The notes: generated by a model not told the origin, from the sequence alone. DNA of 64,000 bases from Shewanella oneidensis MR-1 (GCF_000146165.2 NC_004349.1:62001-126000); one strand, 5' to 3'. Shown: positions 27,170 to 37,151, counted from the first letter of the stretch. Translations and numbers: made by a program.

Positions 27170-27901
27170 ATGTTAAATACACGCTTAGAGCTAAATAAAC
27201 GCATTGATAATAATGTGCAATTGAAATATACCGAACAAAAAATATTTGGTAATTCAAAAGAGATCATAGGATGTGAGGTTTTACTTGATTTTGAATATGC
27301 AAAAAAAAATCAAGTTGCATGGAAATATTTGACAATGATGCATAATGGTGCATCTTTGTTATCACTGATTGTTTATGTTAATGAAAGTATATTGCGTTAT
27401 GTTAAATCAAATATTAATAAAGTTTTTATTAATGTCGAAAGAATTAGTCTTTGTAATTCACGGCACGTTGGTTTAATAACCAGGCTTAATGAAAAAATGT
27501 CAGAACACAACATAAGTTTGATTGTAGAAATAACTGAGAGAGGTTCGGATATACCATTTGTTGAAATTAAGAATGGATTGAAATCGCTTCAATGTAGTCA
27601 TGTAAAGTTAGCAATGGATGATTATGATTATAAAAAAACAGATTTTAGATCTGATGAAATATTTGATTACGACTATATCAAAGTTGATTTTCCAAAAACA
27701 AAAGCTGAACTTGATAGTTTTAATAATTTTGTTTTTTTAACATCAATGTTTACATGTTTAATTGTTGAAAGAATTGAAAATGAAAATGATTTTTTTAGCG
27801 TTAAAAACAATCGAATCTGGGGATATCAAGGATTTGCTTTTTGTCAAAAAGAATCTTTTGAAGGCTGGTCCGATAACACGAGTGATAACAACGTATTTTA
27901 A
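27170..27901 (+). CDS. Degenerate EAL-domain protein
   Basis: 243 residues, a stand-alone EAL fold: YTEQKIF, GCEVLLDFE where EAL is normally found, INVERIS, VEITERG, KLAMDDYD (for DDFG), YIKVDF, VERIEN and GYQGFAF. The EVL and altered flanking residues make phosphodiesterase activity against c-di-GMP uncertain; it may be a binding or regulatory EAL protein. Follows the winged-helix gene in a probable operon (RBS GGAG). AT-rich codon use like its neighbour. Together they look like a c-di-GMP-linked control unit placed before the surface lipoprotein array. Confidence 0.78.
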   Translation: MLNTRLELNKRIDNNVQLKYTEQKIFGNSKEIIGCEVLLDFEYAKKNQVAWKYLTMMHNGASLLSLIVYVNESILRYVKSNINKVFINVERISLCNSRHVGLITRLNEKMSEHNISLIVEITERGSDIPFVEIKNGLKSLQCSHVKLAMDDYDYKKTDFRSDEIFDYDYIKVDFPKTKAELDSFNNFVFLTSMFTCLIVERIENENDFFSVKNNRIWGYQGFAFCQKESFEGWSDNTSDNNVF

Positions 27902-27902
27902 A

Positions 27903-28049
27903 TTGGAAAACATTGACGCAGCGCGACTTACTTCTTGATACAAAGGTAGACAAATGCCTATTGCGGATAATGCCACTAAGGATGTTCGCGCAAAAAATCT
28001 TCGTATTGGAATTATCGTTTCTACTACTACGTTGTTATATGAAAGTTGA
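27903..28049 (+). pseudogene. Decayed OmpA-family C-terminus upstream of lipoprotein copy 1
   Basis: Reads NIDAARLTS, stop (27936), YKGRQMPIADNATKDVRAKN, LRIGIIVS. Compare the intact gene at 37408-38436: [30 protein letters not shown]. The arrangement matches the end of an OmpA peptidoglycan-binding domain with an in-frame TGA and a substituted second Arg. It shows that lipoprotein copy 1 once also had an ompA-like gene in front. Confidence 0.65.
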
Positions 28050-28084
28050 TAATAAGTATCATTCATGGTAAGGGGAGTGCGTTT

Positions 28085-31000
28085 ATGATAAATAAACACT
28101 ATATATCCTCTCTTATCCCCGCAGCACTATTAGGTTTTTTCTTGGTGGGCTGTAGCGGTGAGAGTCGTAACAATTTCATTGATCCAGATGCTGCCCGCTT
28201 AGTGGCACATCCACAAGTATTTGTACTCAAACAAGGTGAGACCCAGCGCGTTGATTTAACTCAATCGGTGGTTGCAAAAAATGTTGCTAGTTGGAAAATA
28301 GCCGACCTAGACGATAAGACTGGATTGGGCACAATACTTAACCCGCAAGCGACATATTTTGACTACCAAGCCACTCAGTCGGGGGCGGGTTCATTTAATT
28401 ACACGGTCAAAGGTGACAACCTCACTGCGACCTCTCAAATCGTGTTAGCCGTCAATGCGGGTGAAACCCCAGGCAACAATATTCCAGTTGCCGATAATAT
28501 CACCTTAAGTACGTTCAATAATGTCGATGCGATTATTGATTTGTCTGCCTATATTACGGATGCAGACGGTGACACGCTGCGCATCAATAAACTGGTTTCT
28601 GCATCGAATCGCTTTACGTTAAATGGCTTTCAAGTCACCTTTGCGCCCGATGGCTTTGTAGGGGTAGACCAAGCAGTTTACAGTGTTGACGATGGCCGTG
28701 GTGGCTATGCGTTAGCCTACATTGTAGTGACATCAAATGATGCCAATCCGCCAGCGCCTAATACCGCGCCGGTGGCTAAAGATGATAGCCTGTCAATGGA
28801 TGTGGCTAAGCAGTCGGTATTAAACATCAACCTGAGTGGCCTTATCAGTGATGCGGATGGCGATAGCCTTAAGGTGGTTACGCTGTACAGTCATAATGAC
28901 CGCGCAGTGCTCAAGGAAAATGCGAGTGTTGACTATACGCCAGGCAATTTCCGCGGCGTGGATCAGTTTACTTATTTAGTGTCTGACGGCAAAGGCGGCT
29001 ATGATCTCGGCACGGTGACGGTCACAGTGGGTGACTCAACCCCACCGACCCCTCCGACGCCCTCGCTTGTTGCCTATCAACAAGCCTTTGTATTAGATGT
29101 AGACCAACTGCAGACGATTGATGTTACCCAATCTGTCACCAGTGAACACCTTGATGCTTGGTCACTGACCACAGTGCAAGACAGTACTAATCTGGGCGTG
29201 GTTTCAGCAAAAACAGCAACGACATTTAATTACTTAGCCCAAACGCCTGGCGTTGCTCAAATTGACTATAGCGTGCAAGGCGGCAGCTTATCGGCAAACT
29301 CAACCATTACGGTTGCCATCAACGCCCCTGTCACGCCAGATAATCATCGCCCTGAAGCGCAAGACACACAGCTTGAGACGTTGAATAACGCCAGCAAGAC
29401 GATTGATTTGCAGGGCAAAATTAGCGATGTAGATGGCGATACGCTTTCGATAACACTGCACGGCAGCGCTCGTTTTAGCCTGAATGGTACTCAAGTGACC
29501 TTTACTCCCAACGGATTTGTTGGCTTGGATCAAGCCGTCTATAGCGTTGAGGATGGTAAAGGGGGCTATGCCCTAGCCAATATTGTGGCGATATCTGAGG
29601 ACGCTAATCCGCCTGTTCCCAACATGGCGCCTACGGCGAATGATGCACAATTTACCCTTGATGTGGCCAAAAATGTGACATTCAACATCGATTTGGTGGC
29701 GCAACGTTTAATTGCGGATGCGGACGGAGATGCGCTCTCTATCGCACATATCTACACCGCCAATAATCGTGCCACCAAACAAGGTGCGACAGGCATCACT
29801 TATACCCCTGGCGCATTTCGTGGTGTAGACCAATTTACTTATGTGATTACCGATGGCAAGGATGGCTATGCCATAAATGCCATTACGGTGGTTGTTAATG
29901 ACAGCACGCCTGCAAATAAAATTCCAACTGCAGGGCCTGTTACTGCCAAGATGTTGCACAATGACCCAGCTATCACCATTTCAGTCAACAGCGCTGTTAG
30001 TGATGCCGATGGTGATACACTGAAAATCGTAAGTATCTCTGGCGCACTAGGCCAAGCCAGTATCAACCCTGCTAACGCGTTAGAAATGTTGTATGAACCG
30101 AAGGGCTTTGTGGGAACTGACCGTTTTGTGTATGTCGTCAGTGACGATAACGGCGGCTATGCAATGGGTGAAGTGACGGTAACGGTCACCGACAGCAACC
30201 CTACTGCGCCAGTGGCTAACACGGTGCAAGAAAATACCTTGCTGGATACACCTATCAACATTGACCTGTCGGCTTATATTTCCGACAAGGAAACCGAAAC
30301 GGCGAATTTAGTCATTAGCAATGTGACTAATGCAACATCGCCAGCAGTCGCGACCTTAAGTGGTCAAACCGTCATTTATACACCAAATGGCTTTACCGGT
30401 AATGATATTTTAACCTACACAGTTACTGATGGCCGCCACAGTACCAATGGTACAATCGTGATTAGCGTTAATGCCCATGGCGCGCACGCCATCCAAGCGG
30501 ACAACCTAGAGGGCGGCACTGAGCCTAACGCACCATTCATCCATGACTTAAGTGCATTAATTAGCACCACCGACCCCACGGCAGGCGAGTTAATTGTTGT
30601 TAATGCCATTGGTGGTGCACTAGGTACTGCGACAGTCACCAATAATATTTTAACTTACACCCCTAAGTTGGGCGTCTTTGGTAAAGACAGGCTAATTTAT
30701 ACCGTAAAAGACAGCCATAACCCTGCTCATTATACGCAAGGAACGATTTCTATCACAATTTTTGCACCAGCCAAGCCTGAAATTACCAAGCTTGAAGCTA
30801 AAAAAGAAACCGATGGTTATCTGAAAGCCTATGTGACATGCCGAACTTGCGATGTAACGCAGTATAAGTACGCGTGGATAATTAACGGCCTTACCAAAAG
30901 CACCGGAGAAACCTATATCCCTACCGCTGCAGATGATGGTTTTAATATACGGCTTGAAGTGACAGGGCAAGATGCCTATGGCCAAGTGACCGAAATGCAG

Positions 31001-32311
31001 TATGTAGTGTATGCCTTCAGTAAAGTTGAGACAATTTTTTCAGATATGTACGCATTTGCTGCACTGAAAACTGATGGCTCAGTGGTCACTTGGGGGTACT
31101 CAGACTATGGCGGAGATAGCAGCAGCGTGGCAGGGCAGCTGACGTCCGGCGTTAAGGTGATTGACTCAACTAGCAGTGCATTTGCAGCCATCAAAGAGGA
31201 TGGCAGCGTGGTCACTTGGGGGGACTCACCCTATGGCGGAGATAGCAGCAGCGTGGCAGGGAAACTGACCTCCGGCGTTAAGGTGATTTACTCAAATAGC
31301 AGTGCATTTGCAGCCGTCAAACAGGATGGCAGCGTGGTCACTTGGGGGAGCTATGGCGGAGATAGCAGCAGCGTGGCAGGGCAACTGACGTCCGGCGTTA
31401 AGGTGATTTACTCAACTGACAGTGAATTCGGTGCATTTGCAGCCGTCAAAGAGGATGGCAGCGTGGTCACTTGGGGGAACTCACCCTATGGCGGAGATAG
31501 CAGCAGCGTGGCTGGGCAACTGACCTCCGGTGTTAAGGTGATTTACTCAACTAACAATGCATTTGCAGCCGTCAAAGAGGATGGCAGCGTGGTCACTTGG
31601 GGGGACTCAGGCGCTGGCGGAGATAGCAGCAGCGTGGCAGGGCAACTGACCTCCGGTGTTAAGGTGATTTACTCAACTAACAATGCATTTGCAGCCGTCA
31701 AAGAGGATGGCAGCGTGGTCACTTGGGGGGGCTATGGCGGAGATAGCAGCAGCGTGGCAGGGCAACTGACGTCCGGCGTTAAGGTGATTTACTCAACTAA
31801 CAATGCATTTGCAGCCGTCAAAGAGGATGGCAGCGTGGTCACTTGGGGGGACTCAGGCAATGGCGGAGATAGCAGTAGCGTGGCAGGGCAGCTGACGTCC
31901 GGCGTTAAGGTGATTGACTCAACTTACAGTGCATTTGCAGCCGTCAAAGAGGATGGCAGCGTGGTCGCTTGGGGGAACTCAGGCTATGGCGGAGATAGCA
32001 GTAGCGTGGCAGGGCAACTGACGTCCGGTGTTAAGGTGATTGACTCAACTACCAGTGCATTTGCAGTCGTCAAAGAGGATGGCAGCGTGGTCACTTGGGG
32101 GGGCTCATTCTATGGCGGAGATAGCAGCAGCGTGGCAGGACAGCTGACGTCCGGCGTTAAGGTGATTTACTCAACTAGCAGTGCATTTGCAGTCGTCAAA
32201 GAGGATGGCAGCGTGGTCACTTGGGGGGGCTCATTCTATGGCGGAGATAGCAGTAGCGTAGCTGATAAATTAGCCCCTAACCTATTTCTGATAGAAACCT
32301 CGATTAACTAA
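28085..32311 (+). CDS. Giant tandem-95/RCC1-repeat lipoprotein, copy 1
   Basis: 1408 residues from ATG 28085 (RBS AAGGGGAG), giving a lipoprotein signal MINKHYISSLIPAALLGFFL with lipobox LVGC; Ser follows the Cys, so outer-membrane sorting is expected. Residues ~35-900 hold at least six tandem-95/cadherin-like modules with DADGDTL-type calcium motifs (ITDADGDTLRI, ISDADGDSLKV, ISDVDGDTLSI, IADADGDALSI, VSDADGDTLKI). An Ig-like segment with a CRTC motif follows. Residues ~990-1392 hold ten RCC1-like repeats around AVKEDGSVVTWG. Probably a surface-exposed adhesin or binding protein. N-terminal 2.8 kb almost identical to copies 2 and 3; the repeat block differs. Confidence 0.85.
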   Translation: MINKHYISSLIPAALLGFFLVGCSGESRNNFIDPDAARLVAHPQVFVLKQGETQRVDLTQSVVAKNVASWKIADLDDKTGLGTILNPQATYFDYQATQSGAGSFNYTVKGDNLTATSQIVLAVNAGETPGNNIPVADNITLSTFNNVDAIIDLSAYITDADGDTLRINKLVSASNRFTLNGFQVTFAPDGFVGVDQAVYSVDDGRGGYALAYIVVTSNDANPPAPNTAPVAKDDSLSMDVAKQSVLNINLSGLISDADGDSLKVVTLYSHNDRAVLKENASVDYTPGNFRGVDQFTYLVSDGKGGYDLGTVTVTVGDSTPPTPPTPSLVAYQQAFVLDVDQLQTIDVTQSVTSEHLDAWSLTTVQDSTNLGVVSAKTATTFNYLAQTPGVAQIDYSVQGGSLSANSTITVAINAPVTPDNHRPEAQDTQLETLNNASKTIDLQGKISDVDGDTLSITLHGSARFSLNGTQVTFTPNGFVGLDQAVYSVEDGKGGYALANIVAISEDANPPVPNMAPTANDAQFTLDVAKNVTFNIDLVAQRLIADADGDALSIAHIYTANNRATKQGATGITYTPGAFRGVDQFTYVITDGKDGYAINAITVVVNDSTPANKIPTAGPVTAKMLHNDPAITISVNSAVSDADGDTLKIVSISGALGQASINPANALEMLYEPKGFVGTDRFVYVVSDDNGGYAMGEVTVTVTDSNPTAPVANTVQENTLLDTPINIDLSAYISDKETETANLVISNVTNATSPAVATLSGQTVIYTPNGFTGNDILTYTVTDGRHSTNGTIVISVNAHGAHAIQADNLEGGTEPNAPFIHDLSALISTTDPTAGELIVVNAIGGALGTATVTNNILTYTPKLGVFGKDRLIYTVKDSHNPAHYTQGTISITIFAPAKPEITKLEAKKETDGYLKAYVTCRTCDVTQYKYAWIINGLTKSTGETYIPTAADDGFNIRLEVTGQDAYGQVTEMQYVVYAFSKVETIFSDMYAFAALKTDGSVVTWGYSDYGGDSSSVAGQLTSGVKVIDSTSSAFAAIKEDGSVVTWGDSPYGGDSSSVAGKLTSGVKVIYSNSSAFAAVKQDGSVVTWGSYGGDSSSVAGQLTSGVKVIYSTDSEFGAFAAVKEDGSVVTWGNSPYGGDSSSVAGQLTSGVKVIYSTNNAFAAVKEDGSVVTWGDSGAGGDSSSVAGQLTSGVKVIYSTNNAFAAVKEDGSVVTWGGYGGDSSSVAGQLTSGVKVIYSTNNAFAAVKEDGSVVTWGDSGNGGDSSSVAGQLTSGVKVIDSTYSAFAAVKEDGSVVAWGNSGYGGDSSSVAGQLTSGVKVIDSTTSAFAVVKEDGSVVTWGGSFYGGDSSSVAGQLTSGVKVIYSTSSAFAVVKEDGSVVTWGGSFYGGDSSSVADKLAPNLFLIETSIN
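31052..32262 (+). repeat. RCC1-like repeat array of copy 1 (10 units, ~117-126 bp)
   Basis: Each unit encodes AFAAVKEDGSVVTWG-xSxx-GGDSSSVAGQLTSGVKVI-xSxxx. The framework is nearly invariant in DNA. Variation falls on the codon after TGGGG (tac, gac, agc, aac, ggc), the two codons after TCA (gac/ccc/ggc/ttc and tat/gct/aat), the codon after GTGATT (gac/tac) and the last three codons (act/aat; agc/gac/aac/tac/acc; agt/aat). Units 3 and 6 lack two codons, and a three-codon insertion ending TTCGGT follows unit 3. Confidence 0.9.
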
Positions 32312-32370
32312 TCTACATTGTCGTTGTTGACCAGCCAATGACACATGGGATCTTGAGTGGCACAGAAGAA

Positions 32371-32515
32371 CGTGCAATCGGCGCAATTAACCTCTGTTGG
32401 TAAAGGCGAAACAGAGGTTAATTGCGGATAACACGACTGAAAATGGCCGTGCGATGAACCGTCGTGTTGAAATTACCATCCCTGAATTTACCGTGACCAA
32501 AACGGTAAAGTAATC
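32371..32515 (+). pseudogene. OmpA 3' fragment between lipoprotein copies 1 and 2
   Basis: Begins CGTGCAATCGGCGCAATTAA at 32371, identical to the 3' end of ompA (38295 onward), and runs through [19 protein letters not shown] to the same stop. The only change is catcgg replaced by aggttaa at 32415-32421, which creates a perfect inverted repeat with AATTAACCTCTG upstream and shifts frame. It abuts the 60-bp tail of copy 1 (gatcttgagtggcacagaa). It marks the duplication junction. Confidence 0.88.
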
Positions 32516-32601
32516 AATAAAATAAATTATGTAATTAAAGGCGTTTGGATTGTGTTAACTCAAGCCTTCGAACACTCATTTTAATGAAGAGGTTATTTTT
32601 T

Positions 32602-35600
32602 ATGCAAAACAAACACTCTATCTTTCCCTTGGCTCCTGCCGCACTACTGAGTTTACTCTTAGCGGGTTGCGGTGGTGACAAGGGCTTTCTTGACCCCGTT
32701 CCTGAAGTAAGCAGTTTAACTGCGTCACCACAAGTATTTGTACTCAAACAAGGTGAGACCCAGCGCGTTGATTTAACTCAATCGGTGGTTGCAAAAAATG
32801 TTGCTAGTTGGAAAATAGCCGACCTAGACGATAAGACTGGATTGGGCACAATACTTAACCCGCAAGCGACATATTTTGACTACCAAGCCACTCAGTCGGG
32901 GGCGGGTTCATTTAATTACACGGTCAAAGGTGACAACCTCACTGCGACCTCTCAAATCGTGTTAGCCGTCAATGCGGGTGAAACCCCAGGCAACAATATT
33001 CCAGTTGCCGATAATATCACCTTAAGTACGTTCAATAATGTCGATGCGATTATTGATTTGTCTGCCTATATTACGGATGCAGACGGTGACACGCTGCGCA
33101 TCAATAAACTGGTTTCTGCATCGAATCGCTTTACGTTAAATGGCTTTCAAGTCACCTTTGCGCCCGATGGCTTTGTAGGGGTAGACCAAGCAGTTTACAG
33201 TGTTGACGATGGCCGTGGTGGCTATGCGTTAGCCTACATTGTAGTGACATCAAATGATGCCAATCCGCCAGCGCCTAATACCGCGCCGGTGGCTAAAGAT
33301 GATAGCCTGTCAATGGATGTGGCTAAGCAGTCGGTATTAAACATCAACCTGAGTGGCCTTATCAGTGATGCGGATGGCGATAGCCTTAAGGTGGTTACGC
33401 TGTACAGTCATAATGACCGCGCAGTGCTCAAGGAAAATGCGAGTGTTGACTATACGCCAGGCAATTTCCGCGGCGTGGATCAGTTTACTTATTTAGTGTC
33501 TGACGGCAAAGGCGGCTATGATCTCGGCACGGTGACGGTCACAGTGGGTGACTCAACCCCACCGACCCCTCCGACGCCCTCGCTTGTTGCCTATCAACAA
33601 GCCTTTGTATTAGATGTAGACCAACTGCAGACGATTGATGTTACCCAATCTGTCACCAGTGAACACCTTGATGCTTGGTCACTGACCACAGTGCAAGACA
33701 GTACTAATCTGGGCGTGGTTTCAGCAAAAACAGCAACGACATTTAATTACTTAGCCCAAACGCCTGGCGTTGCTCAAATTGACTATAGCGTGCAAGGCGG
33801 CAGCTTATCGGCAAACTCAACCATTACGGTTGCCATCAACGCCCCTGTCACGCCAGATAATCATCGCCCTGAAGCGCAAGACACACAGCTTGAGACGTTG
33901 AATAACGCCAGCAAGACGATTGATTTGCAGGGCAAAATTAGCGATGTAGATGGCGATACGCTTTCGATAACACTGCACGGCAGCGCTCGTTTTAGCCTGA
34001 ATGGTACTCAAGTGACCTTTACTCCCAACGGATTTGTTGGCTTGGATCAAGCCGTCTATAGCGTTGAGGATGGTAAAGGGGGCTATGCCCTAGCCAATAT
34101 TGTGGCGATATCTGAGGACGCTAATCCGCCTGTTCCCAACATGGCGCCTACGGCGAATGATGCACAATTTACCCTTGATGTGGCCAAAAATGTGACATTC
34201 AACATCGATTTGGTGGCGCAACGTTTAATTGCGGATGCGGACGGAGATGCGCTCTCTATCGCACATATCTACACCGCCAATAATCGTGCCACCAAACAAG
34301 GTGCGACAGGCATCACTTATACCCCTGGCGCATTTCGTGGTGTAGACCAATTTACTTATGTGATTACCGATGGCAAGGATGGCTATGCCATAAATGCCAT
34401 TACGGTGGTTGTTAATGACAGCACGCCTGCAAATAAAATTCCAACTGCAGGGCCTGTTACTGCCAAGATGTTGCACAATGACCCAGCTATCACCATTTCA
34501 GTCAACAGCGCTGTTAGTGATGCCGATGGTGATACACTGAAAATCGTAAGTATCTCTGGCGCACTAGGCCAAGCCAGTATCAACCCTGCTAACGCGTTAG
34601 AAATGTTGTATGAACCGAAGGGCTTTGTGGGAACTGACCGTTTTGTGTATGTCGTCAGTGACGATAACGGCGGCTATGCAATGGGTGAAGTGACGGTAAC
34701 GGTCACCGACAGCAACCCTACTGCGCCAGTGGCTAACACGGTGCAAGAAAATACCTTGCTGGATACACCTATCAACATTGACCTGTCGGCTTATATTTCC
34801 GACAAGGAAACCGAAACGGCGAATTTAGTCATTAGCAATGTGACTAATGCAACATCGCCAGCAGTCGCGACCTTAAGTGGTCAAACCGTCATTTATACAC
34901 CAAATGGCTTTACCGGTAATGATATTTTAACCTACACAGTTACTGATGGCCGCCACAGTACCAATGGTACAATCGTGATTAGCGTTAATGCCCATGGCGC
35001 GCACGCCATCCAAGCGGACAACCTAGAGGGCGGCACTGAGCCTAACGCACCATTCATCCATGACTTAAGTGCATTAATTAGCACCACCGACCCCACGGCA
35101 GGCGAGTTAATTGTTGTTAATGCCATTGGTGGTGCACTAGGTACTGCGACAGTCACCAATAATATTTTAACTTACACCCCTAAGTTGGGCGTCTTTGGTA
35201 AAGACAGGCTAATTTATACCGTAAAAGACAGCCATAACCCTGCTCATTATACGCAAGGAACGATTTCTATCACAATTTTTGCACCAGCCAAGCCTGAAAT
35301 TACCAAGCTTGAAGCTAAAAAAGAAACCGATGGTTATCTGAAAGCCTATGTGACATGCCGAACTTGCGATGTAACGCAGTATAAGTACGCGTGGATAATT
35401 AACGGCCTTACCAAAAGCACCGGAGAAACCTATATCCCTACCGCTGCAGATGATGGTTTTAATATACGGCTTGAAGTGACAGGGCAAGATGCCTATGGCC
35501 AAGTGACCGAAATGCAGTATGTAGTGTATGCTTTCAGTAAAGTTGAGACAATTTTTTCAGCTAAGTACACATTTGCTGCACTGAAAACTGATGGCTCAGT

Positions 35601-36834
35601 GGTCACTTGGGGGTACTCAGACTATGGCGGAGATAGCAGCAGCGTGGCAGGGCAGCTAACGTCCGGCGTTAAGGTGATTTACTCAAATAGCAGTGCATTT
35701 GCAGCCGTCAAAGAGGATGGCAGCGTGGTCACTTGGGGGAGCTATTATGATGGCGGAGATAGCAGCAGCGTGGCAGGGCAGCTAACGTCCGGCGTTAAGG
35801 TGATTTACTCAACTGGCAGTGCATTTGCAGCCGTCAAAGAGGATGGCAGCGTGGTCACTTGGGGGAGCTATGGCGGAAATAGCAGCAGCGTGGCAGGGCA
35901 ACTGACGTCCGGCGTTAAGGTGATTTACTCAACTGACAATGTATTCGGTGCATTTGCAGCCGTCAAAGAGGATGGCAGCGTGGTCACTTGGGGGGGCTCA
36001 TCCTATGGCGGAGATAGCAGCAGCGTGGCAGGGCAACTGACCTCCGGCGTTAAGGTGATTTACTCAAATAGCGGTGCATTTGCAGCCGTCAAAGAGGATG
36101 GCAGCGTGGTCACTTGGGGGAACTCAGGCGCTGGCGGAGATAGCAGCCGCGTGGCAGGGCAACTGACCTCCGGTGTTAAGGTGATTGACTCAACTAACAA
36201 TGCATTTGCAGCCGTCAAAGAGGATGGCAGCGTGGTCACTTGGGGGAACTCAGGCGCTGGCGGAGATAGCAGCAGCGTGGCAGGGCAACTGACGTCCGGC
36301 GTTAAGGTGATTTACTCAACTAACAATGCATTTGCAGCCGTCAAAGAGGATGGCAGCGTGGTCACTTGGGGGGACTCAGGCGCTGGCGGAGATAGCAGCA
36401 GCGTGGCAGGGCAGCTGACCTCCGGCGTTAAGGTGATTTACTCAACTGGCAGTGCATTTGCAGCCGTCAAACAGGATGGCAGCGTGGTCACTTGGGGGGA
36501 CTCAGGCTATGGCGGAGATAGCAGCAGCGTGGCAGGGCAACTGACGTCCGGTGTTAAGGTGATTGACTCAACTAACAATGCATTTGCAGCCGTCAAAGAG
36601 GATGACAGCGTGGTTACTTGGGGGAGCTCAGGCAATGGCGGAGATAGCAGCAGCGTGGCAGGACAGCTGACGTCCGGCGTTAAGGTGATTGACTCAACTA
36701 GCAGTGCATTTGCAGTCGTCAAAGAGGATGGCAGCGTGGTCACTTGGGGGCGCTCATTCTATGGCGGAGATAGCAGTAGCGTAGCTGATAAATTAGCCCC
36801 TAACCTATTTCTGATAGAAACCTCGATTAACTAA
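32602..36834 (+). CDS. Giant tandem-95/RCC1-repeat lipoprotein, copy 2
   Basis: 1410 residues from ATG 32602 (GAGG upstream); longer in-frame starts would bury the signal. Lipoprotein signal MQNKHSIFPLAPAALLSLLL with lipobox LAGC followed by Gly-Gly-Asp, differing from copy 1 in the first ~50 residues. From PQVFVLKQGETQRV to FSKVETIFS it is essentially identical to copy 1: tandem-95/cadherin-like modules with DxDGDxL motifs and a CRTC segment. The C-terminus has ten RCC1-like repeats with a different set of variable residues. Ends DKLAPNLFLIETSIN as in copy 1. Expected outer-membrane anchored and exposed; ligand unknown. Confidence 0.85.
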   Translation: MQNKHSIFPLAPAALLSLLLAGCGGDKGFLDPVPEVSSLTASPQVFVLKQGETQRVDLTQSVVAKNVASWKIADLDDKTGLGTILNPQATYFDYQATQSGAGSFNYTVKGDNLTATSQIVLAVNAGETPGNNIPVADNITLSTFNNVDAIIDLSAYITDADGDTLRINKLVSASNRFTLNGFQVTFAPDGFVGVDQAVYSVDDGRGGYALAYIVVTSNDANPPAPNTAPVAKDDSLSMDVAKQSVLNINLSGLISDADGDSLKVVTLYSHNDRAVLKENASVDYTPGNFRGVDQFTYLVSDGKGGYDLGTVTVTVGDSTPPTPPTPSLVAYQQAFVLDVDQLQTIDVTQSVTSEHLDAWSLTTVQDSTNLGVVSAKTATTFNYLAQTPGVAQIDYSVQGGSLSANSTITVAINAPVTPDNHRPEAQDTQLETLNNASKTIDLQGKISDVDGDTLSITLHGSARFSLNGTQVTFTPNGFVGLDQAVYSVEDGKGGYALANIVAISEDANPPVPNMAPTANDAQFTLDVAKNVTFNIDLVAQRLIADADGDALSIAHIYTANNRATKQGATGITYTPGAFRGVDQFTYVITDGKDGYAINAITVVVNDSTPANKIPTAGPVTAKMLHNDPAITISVNSAVSDADGDTLKIVSISGALGQASINPANALEMLYEPKGFVGTDRFVYVVSDDNGGYAMGEVTVTVTDSNPTAPVANTVQENTLLDTPINIDLSAYISDKETETANLVISNVTNATSPAVATLSGQTVIYTPNGFTGNDILTYTVTDGRHSTNGTIVISVNAHGAHAIQADNLEGGTEPNAPFIHDLSALISTTDPTAGELIVVNAIGGALGTATVTNNILTYTPKLGVFGKDRLIYTVKDSHNPAHYTQGTISITIFAPAKPEITKLEAKKETDGYLKAYVTCRTCDVTQYKYAWIINGLTKSTGETYIPTAADDGFNIRLEVTGQDAYGQVTEMQYVVYAFSKVETIFSAKYTFAALKTDGSVVTWGYSDYGGDSSSVAGQLTSGVKVIYSNSSAFAAVKEDGSVVTWGSYYDGGDSSSVAGQLTSGVKVIYSTGSAFAAVKEDGSVVTWGSYGGNSSSVAGQLTSGVKVIYSTDNVFGAFAAVKEDGSVVTWGGSSYGGDSSSVAGQLTSGVKVIYSNSGAFAAVKEDGSVVTWGNSGAGGDSSRVAGQLTSGVKVIDSTNNAFAAVKEDGSVVTWGNSGAGGDSSSVAGQLTSGVKVIYSTNNAFAAVKEDGSVVTWGDSGAGGDSSSVAGQLTSGVKVIYSTGSAFAAVKQDGSVVTWGDSGYGGDSSSVAGQLTSGVKVIDSTNNAFAAVKEDDSVVTWGSSGNGGDSSSVAGQLTSGVKVIDSTSSAFAVVKEDGSVVTWGRSFYGGDSSSVADKLAPNLFLIETSIN
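35569..36786 (+). repeat. RCC1-like repeat array of copy 2 (10 units)
   Basis: Same framework as copy 1, different variable codons: after TGGGG tac, agc, agc, ggc, aac, aac, gac, gac, agc, cgc; near unit ends agc, ggc, gac, agc, aac, aac, ggc, aac, agc. Framework changes are rare (agc to cgc giving Arg in unit 5, ggc to gac in unit 9). Unit 2 has tat-tat-gat in place of tca-NNC-NNT. Third positions of the variable codons stay C or T. Confidence 0.9.
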
Positions 36835-36860
36835 TCTACATTGTCGTTGTTGACCAGCCA

Positions 36861-37151
36861 ATGACACATGGGATCTTGAGTGGCACAGAAAAACATACCA
36901 TGATCGCAAAGGTACTGACTGAGTTCATGATTGATTTAGCTGCAGCAATGGCCAGAGATGATTATGAGACCAGGAGAAAGCGACAAGCGCAAGGCATCGA
37001 AAAGGCCAAAACCTTAGGCAAATACCTAGGGCGTCAGCCAGATCATGGATTAAGGCAGAACATTCGGTTATTACTCGATGAAGGAAAACGCTGGTCACAA
37101 GTACAGAGCTTACTAAAATGCAGTCGTTCTACCATCGCTAAAGCGGTCTGA
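36861..37151 (+). pseudogene. Serine recombinase C-terminal fragment
   Basis: From about 36897 reads MIAKVLTEFMIDLAAAMARD, YETRRKRQAQGIEKAKTLGK, YLGRQPDHGLRQ, then an HTH (RWSQVQSLLKCSRSTIAKAV). This is the E-helix plus DNA-binding part of a resolvase/invertase; the catalytic N-terminus with the serine is missing. The first 12 codons of the apparent ORF belong to the 60-bp tail repeated after copy 1, so the start is artificial. It sits between lipoprotein copy 2 and ompA. Confidence 0.75.

Larger units (their letters stand above)
32371..36841 (+). repeat. 4.47-kb direct repeat, member A
   Basis: Covers the ompA 3' end plus lipoprotein copy 2, matching 38295-42764 with only the aggttaa/catcgg difference noticed. 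The protein products are identical over 1410 residues. Such a long near-perfect repeat in direct orientation, 5.9 kb apart, invites deletion or amplification by homologous recombination. Confidence 0.9.

Noticed and set aside
31052-32262. Regular ~126-bp repeats as a CRISPR-like array
   Set aside because: Repeats are continuous coding sequence in one frame with protein-level constraint; no spacer structure and no cas genes.
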